Shown here one piece after another: positions 9,322-15,623 of a stretch of 64,000 nt of DNA. Source of the stretch: Nocardioides oceani (GTDB taxonomy: Bacteria; Actinomycetota; Actinomycetes; Propionibacteriales; Nocardioidaceae); the NCBI RefSeq assembly GCF_030412965.1, contig NZ_JAUHJQ010000004.1, positions 201,459 to 265,458 on the forward strand, written 5' to 3'. Each line of letters begins with the position of its first letter. Position 1 is the first letter of the stretch. A program made the translations under genes and the position numbers. The notes beneath the pieces are model-generated. The model ran no database searches, was not told where the DNA came from, and saw only the letters and a list, made by a program, of their open reading frames with translations.

Positions 9322-9335
9322 CTACCTCTCGGTAG
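9322..9335. promoter_or_regulatory. Operator-like dyad 2 before SSDH gene
   Basis: CTACCTCTCGGTAG reads CTACCGAGAGGTAG on the minus strand, with arms CTACC/GGTAG around 4 nt. It is spaced 31 bp (three helical turns) from dyad 1. Confidence 0.45.
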
Positions 9336-9359
9336 GGAATGTGGGACTGTACACACCGG

Positions 9360-9378
9360 CCGCGGTTGTCAACCGCGG
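9360..9378 (-). terminator. Hairpin downstream of aldehyde dehydrogenase gene
   Basis: CCGCGGTT-GTC-AACCGCGG, an 8-bp perfect stem 12 bp past the stop of the aldehyde dehydrogenase at 9391. There is no T-tract. It probably separates that transcription unit from the SSDH-GMC pair. Confidence 0.5.
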
Positions 9379-9390
9379 TCGGCGGGCGGC

Positions 9391-10845
9391 TCACATGGCC
9401 GGCGCGGTCGGGTAGATCGACTTGACCTCGGTGTACTCCCCCAGGCCCTCGGGCCCGAACTCGCGCCCGATCCCCGAGGCCTTGAAGCCGCCGAAGGGCG
9501 CCGCGAAGTCCATCGTGTAGGTGTTCACGCCGTACGTCCCGGCGCGCACCCGGCGGGCGACGTCGAGGCCGGCCTCGGCGTCGGCGGTCCAGACCGTCCC
9601 GGCGAGCCCGTAGTCGGAGTCGTTGGCGATCCGCACCGCGTCGTCGACGTCGTCGTAGGGGATCACCGACAGCACCGGCCCGAAGATCTCCTCCTGTGCG
9701 ATCCGCATCCGGTTGTCGACGTCGGCGAAGACGGTCGGGCGGACGTACCAGCCGCGGTCGAGGCCGTCGGGCATGCCGTTGCCGCCGACGACGACGCGCG
9801 CGCCCTCCTCCTGGCCGAGCGCGATGTACTTCTCCACCCGCTCCTGCTGACGCTGGGCGACCATCGGCCCGACCTCGGTGGCCGGGTCGGCCGGGTCGCC
9901 GACCGCCATGCCGGCCACGGTCTCGGCGAGCGCGTCCACGACGGCGTCGTAGTTGGCGCGGGAGGCCAGGATCCGGGTCTGCGCGACGCAGGCCTGGCCG
10001 GAGTTCATCAGCGCGACGAACCGCAGGCCCTCCATCGTCGCGGCGAGGTCGGCGTCGTCGAGCACGATCGCCGCGGACTTGCCGCCGAGCTCGAGGCTGA
10101 CCCGCTTGAGCTGCTCGCCGCAGACCGCCGCGATCTTGCGGCCGGCGGCGGTGGACCCGGTGAACGCGACCTTGTCGACACCCGGGTGCGCCACCAGGTG
10201 CTCGCCGACCTCGCGTCCGGCCGCCACGATGTTGACGACGCCCGCCGGCACGCCCGCCTCGGCGAGCAGCTCGGCCAGCAGGTAGCCGTCCAGCGGCGTC
10301 TCCGGCGCGGGCTTGACCACCACGGTGTTGCCGGCCAGCAGCGCGGGGACGACCTTGGAGACGGTCGTGAACTGCGGGACGTTCCACGGCGGGATCGCCG
10401 CCACGACACCGATCGGCTCGCGCCGCACGACCACCTCGGGCCCGAGCACGCCGGGACGCCGCTCCTCCCACGGGAAGGCGCGGGCGATCCCGAGGAAGGC
10501 CTCGATCTGCATCCACGGCGCCGGGGACTGGGCCAGGTTGGAGAACGACGTGGGCGCGCCCATCTCGGTGGTGATCAGGTCGGCCATCTCCGCCAGCTTC
10601 CCGGCGTACAGGCCGGAGAACGCCTGGATCACCTCGATCCGCTCCTCGGGCGACATCCGCGGCCACGGCCCCTCGTCGAAGGCCCGTCGGGCGGCGGCGA
10701 CCGCCGCGTCGACGTCGGCCGGCGAGCCCTCCGGCACGGTCGCCACGACCTGCTCGCTGTGCGGGGAGACGACCTGGAGGGTGGCCGAGGTGGCGGGCGC
10801 CGCCCAGCCGCCGTCGATGAAGAAGGCGTCGCGGTCGAGGGACAT
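9391..10845 (-). CDS. NAD-dependent aldehyde dehydrogenase family protein
   Basis: 484 residues, standard length for the family. Motifs in order: 'IPPWNVPQ' (about 150), 'FTGSTAAGRKI', the catalytic glutamate in 'VSLELGGKSAA', the nucleophile Cys in 'NSGQACVAQT', and 'QEEIFGPVLSVIPY'; the C-terminus is 'GEYTEVKSIYPTAP'. The overall pattern resembles the actinobacterial group found in steroid and long-chain aldehyde catabolic clusters. The ATG is preceded by AGGAG. It lies 52 bp downstream of the CrtC/AttH-like gene and is probably in the same operon, which begins at a KstR-like operator. The substrate is unproven. Confidence 0.9.
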   Translation of the reverse strand: MSLDRDAFFIDGGWAAPATSATLQVVSPHSEQVVATVPEGSPADVDAAVAAARRAFDEGPWPRMSPEERIEVIQAFSGLYAGKLAEMADLITTEMGAPTSFSNLAQSPAPWMQIEAFLGIARAFPWEERRPGVLGPEVVVRREPIGVVAAIPPWNVPQFTTVSKVVPALLAGNTVVVKPAPETPLDGYLLAELLAEAGVPAGVVNIVAAGREVGEHLVAHPGVDKVAFTGSTAAGRKIAAVCGEQLKRVSLELGGKSAAIVLDDADLAATMEGLRFVALMNSGQACVAQTRILASRANYDAVVDALAETVAGMAVGDPADPATEVGPMVAQRQQERVEKYIALGQEEGARVVVGGNGMPDGLDRGWYVRPTVFADVDNRMRIAQEEIFGPVLSVIPYDDVDDAVRIANDSDYGLAGTVWTADAEAGLDVARRVRAGTYGVNTYTMDFAAPFGGFKASGIGREFGPEGLGEYTEVKSIYPTAPAM

Positions 10846-10897
10846 GGGGTGCTCCTGGGGTACGTCGTGGGGCGCGGGTGGGCGGGCGGGCCCGTGG

Positions 10898-12010
10898 TCA
10901 GGGGGCGACGGCGAACCAGTCGCCGAAGCCGCTGGGGTCGTGCCGGCCGATGGAGAAGTGCTCGAAGAGGCCCCAGCCCTCGCTGGTGCGGCCCTGCTCG
11001 TGCAGGACCGCGCGGCCGACGTGGTCGACGCACCCGAACATGAACCGGCCCTGCACGGCCTCGTCGGCCATGTCGTAGGTCAGCCGCTCGACGAACTTCT
11101 CGCCCTTCCACATCCCGTGGGTCCAGTCCGGGTCGCCGCCGTAGCCGCCGCCGACGTGCAGCGGCGCGGCCAGCAGCGAGGAGACCTCGAGGACGACCTC
11201 CTCGCCGGTGGCGCTCGTGCAGCGGATCGTCGCTCCGGTCGGCGTGCGGGTGCCCGGGGCGTAGTGCACCTGCACGCGCGGCCACCCGAGCTGCTCGACC
11301 CGGCCGTCGGCGTGCACGCGGTGGCAGTCGTTGAGGGTGCGGTAGCCGGACGGGTCCTCCTGGAGGATCAGCACGACGGCGTACTCCTCGAACCGCATCG
11401 GCACGTAGAGCCACCACATGCCGTCGAACGGCGGGTCCGCCGGAGCGCCGGCGGGCTCGGCCTCGCCGACGGGGCGGATCCCCCACGAGCGGTCGCGGGT
11501 GCCGACCCAGCGGTCCGGGGTGACCTCGATCCGCTCGCCGTCGACCTCGACGTGGCCGCTCCAGGTGCCGACCTGCGCGAAGCGCTGGGCGTCGAGGGTG
11601 ACCCGCGCCCCGGAGCGGAGCACGTGCGGCAGCTCCTGCAGGACCGGGAACGAGCCCTCCCAGGTCAGGTCCGCGGCGACGCCCTCGGTCTCCTCGAGCG
11701 TCAGCCGGATCCGCTGCAGCGGCTCCTCGACCTCGATCCGGTAGCCGCCGACGTGCTGGTGGAGCCGGTCGTCGTCGCACACGTCGGAGAGGTGCACCGC
11801 GGTCTGCCTGCCGTCGCGGGCGAGGAGGAGGAAGGCGTCCTTGGTGCCGAGGTTCGGGTAGTAGCCCAGCCCGGTGATGAGGAAGACGTCCCCGGTGCGG
11901 TCGTGGGCGTTGAAGTAGCAGCGGTCGTAGAAGTTGCGGTCGCTGCTCACCGGCCAGGTGACCGGGAGCGGCGCCTGGTGGAGCGGGTACTCGTCGAGGG
12001 GGCCGACCAT
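10898..12010 (-). CDS. CrtC/AttH-like (DUF7064/7065-type) protein
   Basis: A 370-residue soluble protein with many Trp and aromatic residues, for example 'DRNFYDRCYFNAHDRTG' near residue 24 and 'GTRDRSWGIRP' mid-protein. This fits the lipocalin-like double beta-barrel of hydroxyneurosporene synthase/AttH proteins, and I recall DUF7064/DUF7065 actinobacterial families with this layout; the exact family name is tentative. Homologues often sit beside APH-like kinases and acyl-CoA enzymes in lipid catabolic loci, as here. The function is unknown; binding or hydrating an unsaturated lipid is one possibility. The start overlaps the upstream stop by 1 bp (TGATG). Confidence 0.7.
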   Translation of the reverse strand: MVGPLDEYPLHQAPLPVTWPVSSDRNFYDRCYFNAHDRTGDVFLITGLGYYPNLGTKDAFLLLARDGRQTAVHLSDVCDDDRLHQHVGGYRIEVEEPLQRIRLTLEETEGVAADLTWEGSFPVLQELPHVLRSGARVTLDAQRFAQVGTWSGHVEVDGERIEVTPDRWVGTRDRSWGIRPVGEAEPAGAPADPPFDGMWWLYVPMRFEEYAVVLILQEDPSGYRTLNDCHRVHADGRVEQLGWPRVQVHYAPGTRTPTGATIRCTSATGEEVVLEVSSLLAAPLHVGGGYGGDPDWTHGMWKGEKFVERLTYDMADEAVQGRFMFGCVDHVGRAVLHEQGRTSEGWGLFEHFSIGRHDPSGFGDWFAVAP

Positions 12011-13149
12011 CAGGCACCCACCTCCGCCAGCAGCGAGTCCAGCAGCGGCTTGTGGTGCATCAGGCCGTCGGGGTCCTCGGGCCGCTCGATCTCGCCGAAG
12101 TGGATCTGCCGGGCGCCGGTGCGCAGGAAGACGATGCACCACTGGACGGCGTTGTAGACGTGGTACCAGTGCAGGTCGCCCACCTCGACGCCGGTGAGCT
12201 CGCGGTACGTCGCCACGACGTCCTCCTCGCGGAGGAAGTGCGGCATCCCCGGCAGCTCCAGCGCGCCGGTGATCGACTCGAAGACCCGGTGCGCGAAGAC
12301 CATCCAGGACAGGTCCAGCTCGCGCGGCCCGACCGTGGCCATCTCCCAGTCGAGCACCGCGACCGGGTCGAAGTCGCGGTAGAGCACGTTGCCGATCCGC
12401 GAGTCGCCCCAGCACAGGACCGGGTCGCCCTGCTGCTCGGGCAGGTGCGCCTCCAGCCAGGCCAGCCCGCGCTCGGTGACCGCCGACCGGCCGATGTCGG
12501 GGACCGCGAAGTCGTACCAGGCCCGCGTGCGGGCGAGGTTGCGCTCCAGCGGCGTCGCCCCTGCGTGGCCGTGCCGCGCCGGGTCGAGGAAGGCGAACGT
12601 CGAGCCCGCGTCCGGGACCGCGTGCAGCCGCGCCAGCACCCCGACGGTGCGGTCCTGCAGCAGGCGCTGGTCCTCCGGCGACGCGTCGTGCAGCCAGTTG
12701 TCGCCGAAGTTGTAGGGCAGCACGTCCTGCGGGACCACGCCCTCCACCCGGTCCATCAGGAAGAACGGGGTGCCCAGCACCTCGCCGGTCGGCTCCATCC
12801 ACCGCACCACCGGCACCGGCACGTCGGTGAGCTCCCCGACCAGGCGCATCGCGTCGTACTGGTCGCCGAGCGCGTAGTCCGGGAAGACCGGGAAGTCCTC
12901 GGCCGCCGGCGCCACCCGCGCGACGTACCGCCCGACCCGCTGCCCACCGCCCTCGGTCCACGTCGCGTCGAGCGGCAGCGTCTCCGACGACATGCCGTTC
13001 GCGTCGGTCCCCGAGTGCACGACCACGGTCGGGTCGGCCCCGGCCGGCAGCTGGGTCGCCAGCCAGGTCGCGAGACGCTCCGGCAGCGTGCTGGCGTCGC
13101 GGCTGCTGCGCTGCAGCCTGGTGTCCGGTGGCGGCGGTGCCTGGGTCAC
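12010..13149 (-). CDS. Phosphotransferase (APH/ACAD10-like) family protein
   Basis: 379 residues with the protein-kinase-like fold of aminoglycoside phosphotransferases. The Brenner-type catalytic loop reads 'CWGDSRIGN' (about 246-254), with Trp replacing the usual His, and the metal-binding aspartate is in 'VLDWEMATVGPRELDL' (about 266-281). It belongs to the group called FadE36-like in mycobacteria or ACAD10-like: kinases that phosphorylate hydroxy-acyl or hydroxylated lipid intermediates rather than antibiotics. The GTG start has GAGGAG upstream. First gene of a block ending with an aldehyde dehydrogenase; the promoter carries a KstR-like operator and a consensus TTGACA -35. Confidence 0.88.
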   Translation of the reverse strand: MTQAPPPPDTRLQRSSRDASTLPERLATWLATQLPAGADPTVVVHSGTDANGMSSETLPLDATWTEGGGQRVGRYVARVAPAAEDFPVFPDYALGDQYDAMRLVGELTDVPVPVVRWMEPTGEVLGTPFFLMDRVEGVVPQDVLPYNFGDNWLHDASPEDQRLLQDRTVGVLARLHAVPDAGSTFAFLDPARHGHAGATPLERNLARTRAWYDFAVPDIGRSAVTERGLAWLEAHLPEQQGDPVLCWGDSRIGNVLYRDFDPVAVLDWEMATVGPRELDLSWMVFAHRVFESITGALELPGMPHFLREEDVVATYRELTGVEVGDLHWYHVYNAVQWCIVFLRTGARQIHFGEIERPEDPDGLMHHKPLLDSLLAEVGA

Positions 13150-13214
13150 GGGCGCTCCTCGGTGTCCGTCCACGCCTCGTCGTGTGACGTGGGTCTCAGC
13201 GCCGCCAGCATCGG

Positions 13215-13228
13215 TGGAACACGTTCTA
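13215..13228. promoter_or_regulatory. KstR-like operator B
   Basis: TGGAACACGTTCTA fits TNNAACNNGTTNNA at all fixed positions and matches operator A (2884-2897) except for one central base, with GT also shared immediately after the site. On the minus strand it lies just downstream of a TTGACA -35 (13249-13244), where the -10 is expected, so binding should block the operon starting at 13149. Confidence 0.6.
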
Positions 13229-13236
13229 GTTGTCAA

Positions 13237-13248
13237 TGACACGTGTCA
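13237..13248. promoter_or_regulatory. Perfect palindrome overlapping -35 of APH-like operon
   Basis: TGACACGTGTCA is a perfect 12-bp dyad. It overlaps the minus-strand TTGACA hexamer at 13249-13244 and is 8 bp from KstR-like operator B, suggesting a second regulator or an extended operator. Confidence 0.5.
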
Positions 13249-13312
13249 ACCAGACCCGTTGCCCCGGCCGCCGCCGCGCCGGAAGGTCGACCCCGACGGC
13301 CTGTCGGGTGGT

Positions 13313-13871
13313 GGGGTCTGGCGGCCGTAGCGAGGAACGAGCGCAGGCTGGTCGACCGGGCCCCCGTCTCCGGCGGCAGCCGGAGACGCCCCCACTTGTC
13401 ACCCGACCCCACCAGCAGCGCGTCACCGGCCGCAGTGCGACGCGGGAGCCAGTCACCCCGCCCGCCGCAGGCGAGATGGCGCCCCCGAGGCCGCGTTCGG
13501 CTCACGGGGTTTCGACACGCTCAGGCCTGGCGGCCTTCGCTGCTCAACCAGCGGGGCGAGATGGCGTCCCCGAGGCCGTTCGGCTCACGGGGTTTCGACA
13601 CGCTCGACCAGCGGGGCGAGATGGCGTCCCGAGGTCGCGTTCGGCTCACGGGGTTTCGACACGCTCGACCAGCGGGGCGGGATGGCGTCCCCGAGGCCGC
13701 GTTCGGCTCACGGGGTTTCGACACGCTCAACCAGCGGGGCCGGCTGGTGTCCCCGAGGCCGCGTTTGGCTCACGGGGTTTCGACACGCTCAGGCCTGGCG
13801 GCCTTCGCTGCTCAACCAGCGGGCACGGTCGCGGTTCGGCTCATGGGGTTTCGACCCGCTCAGCCAGCGGG
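13313..13871. repeat. Composite repeat island 1
   Basis: A 728-bp gene-free stretch (13150-13877) whose main content is this island. The head (13313-13404) and a second short block (13456-13490) match island 2. The tail has six units with core GGCTCACGGGGTTTCGACAC, starting at 13499, 13582, 13643, 13705, 13767 and 13838, spaced 83, 61, 62, 62 and 71 bp. Some units carry an extra AGGCC-TGGC-GGCCT hairpin insert. The last unit ends a few bases before the glpD stop codon. Units vary by small changes and deletions; there are no unique spacers. Confidence 0.9.
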
Positions 13872-13877
13872 CGGCGG

Positions 13878-15623
13878 TCAGACGATGTCGGGGGCCTGGA
13901 CCCGGGCCTCGTCGGCCTCCTGGTCGGTGAGCTGCCGCTGGCTCTGCCGCTCGGCCTCGACCCGCCGCAGGTAGTGGTCGACCTCGTCGGCGGTCCGCGC
14001 CTCGTCCCAGCCGAGCTCGGCGGCCATGAGCGCGGCGACGCCGGCCGCCGCGCGGGTGCCGCGGTCGAAGGTCTCGATGGAGATGCGCGTGCGTCGGGTG
14101 AGCACGTCGTCGAGGTGCCGTGCGCCCTCGTGGGTCACGGCGTAGACCACCTCGGCGGCCAGGTGGTCGTCGGCGCCCTCGAGCGGCTCGGCGAGCTCCG
14201 GCCGCTCGCCGACGAGCGCCAGGAGGTCGTCGACCAGCGAGCCGTAGCGGTCGAGCAGCGCGTCGATCCGCGCGACGTGCAGCCCGGAGCGCCGCGCGAG
14301 CAGCACCCGCTGGTTGGTCCGCGCCTCCCAGCCGTCCGCACCCAGCAGGGGCACCCGGTCGGTGATCGAGGGCCGCACCGCGAGGTTGCCCGTCGTGCGC
14401 AGCGAGTGGGCGGCGGCGTCGACGGCGTCGCGGGCCATGACGCGGTACGTCGTCAGCTTGCCGCCCGCGATCATCACCAGGCCGGGGACGGGCGTGACCA
14501 CGGTGTGCTCGCGCGAGATCTTCGACGTCGGCTCCGACTCCCCGCGCAGGAGCGGCCGGAGGCCGGCGTACACGCCCTCGACGTCGTCGTGGTCGAGCGG
14601 CTCGCGGAGGATGGCGTTGACCCGGTCCAGGACGTACTCGATGTCGGTGCGGCTCGCCGCGGGGTGCGCCTTGTCGAGGTCCCACTCGGTGTCGGTGGTG
14701 CCGATCACCCAGTGCCGGCCCCACGGGATGACGAACAGCACCGAGGTCTCGGTCCGCACGATGAAACCCGCCTCGGACCGGATCCGGTCGCGGGGCACGA
14801 CCAGGTGGATGCCCTTGGACGCCTGGACGTGCAGGGCGCCGCGGCCGCCCACCATCTCCTGGACCTCGTCGGTCCAGACGCCGGCCGCGTTGACGACGAC
14901 CTTCGCCCGGACCTCGAGCTCCCGGCCGGTCTCGAGGTCGACGGCCCGCACGCCGACGACCCGCTCGCCCTCGCGGAGGAAGCCGGTCACCTTCGTGCGG
15001 GTCGCGACGACCGCGCCGTGGGCGGCGGCCGTGCGGGCGACGGTGAGCACCAGCCGGGCGTCGTCGACCTGGCAGTCGTGGTAGCGGATGGCGCCGGTGA
15101 CGGTCTCGGCGCGGAAGTCCGGCGCCATCCGGGCGACCTGGCGGCGGGTGAGGTGCCGGTGCCGCGGCAGGCCGGCGCCGCCCGGCGCGAGGGCGGCCAT
15201 CCCGTCGTACAGCGCGAGCCCCGCGCCGACGTACGGGCGCTCCCACCCGCGGTGGGTCAGGGGGTAGAGGAACGGGACCGGTCGGACCAGGTGCGGTGCG
15301 AGCCGGGTCAGGAGCAGGCCCCGCTCGTGGAGCGCCTCGCGGACCAGCCCGAAGTCGAGCATCTCGAGGTACCGCAGGCCACCGTGGACGAGCTTGGAGG
15401 AGCGGCTGCTGGTGCCGCTGGCGAGGTCGCGCTGCTCGACGAGCGCCGTCGACAGGCCTCGGGTGACCGCGTCGAGGGCGACCCCCGCGCCGACGACGCC
15501 GCCCCCGACCACGAGCACGTCGAGCTCGTGGCCGGGGGCGGCGATCCGGTCGAGCGCCGCCTCGCGGGCGGCGGGTCCCAGCGCGCTCGGGTCGGGTCGG
15601 ACGGGCGCGCCGGGGCGGGTCAT
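13878..15623 (-). CDS. glpD: Glycerol-3-phosphate dehydrogenase (FAD-dependent)
   Basis: 581 residues. The N-terminal FAD motif 'VVGGGVVGAGVALDAVTRG' is at about 38-56, followed by 'GTSSRSSKLVHGGLRYLE', diagnostic of GlpD/GlpA, and 'VINAAG'-type sequence ('VVVNAAGVWTD'). The C-terminal 'GGKLTTYRVMARDAVDAAA' is also diagnostic. It oxidises sn-glycerol-3-phosphate to dihydroxyacetone phosphate at the membrane. The ATG overlaps the upstream amylase stop by 4 bp (ATGA), so the two are co-transcribed, an unusual pairing. Repeat island 1 begins just behind its stop. Confidence 0.95.
   Translation of the reverse strand: MTRPGAPVRPDPSALGPAAREAALDRIAAPGHELDVLVVGGGVVGAGVALDAVTRGLSTALVEQRDLASGTSSRSSKLVHGGLRYLEMLDFGLVREALHERGLLLTRLAPHLVRPVPFLYPLTHRGWERPYVGAGLALYDGMAALAPGGAGLPRHRHLTRRQVARMAPDFRAETVTGAIRYHDCQVDDARLVLTVARTAAAHGAVVATRTKVTGFLREGERVVGVRAVDLETGRELEVRAKVVVNAAGVWTDEVQEMVGGRGALHVQASKGIHLVVPRDRIRSEAGFIVRTETSVLFVIPWGRHWVIGTTDTEWDLDKAHPAASRTDIEYVLDRVNAILREPLDHDDVEGVYAGLRPLLRGESEPTSKISREHTVVTPVPGLVMIAGGKLTTYRVMARDAVDAAAHSLRTTGNLAVRPSITDRVPLLGADGWEARTNQRVLLARRSGLHVARIDALLDRYGSLVDDLLALVGERPELAEPLEGADDHLAAEVVYAVTHEGARHLDDVLTRRTRISIETFDRGTRAAAGVAALMAAELGWDEARTADEVDHYLRRVEAERQSQRQLTDQEADEARVQAPDIV

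Noticed and set aside
13494..13871. CRISPR-like array in repeat island 1
   Set aside because: Units are 60-80 bp long with similar sequence throughout; there are no short identical repeats separated by unique spacers and no cas genes nearby.
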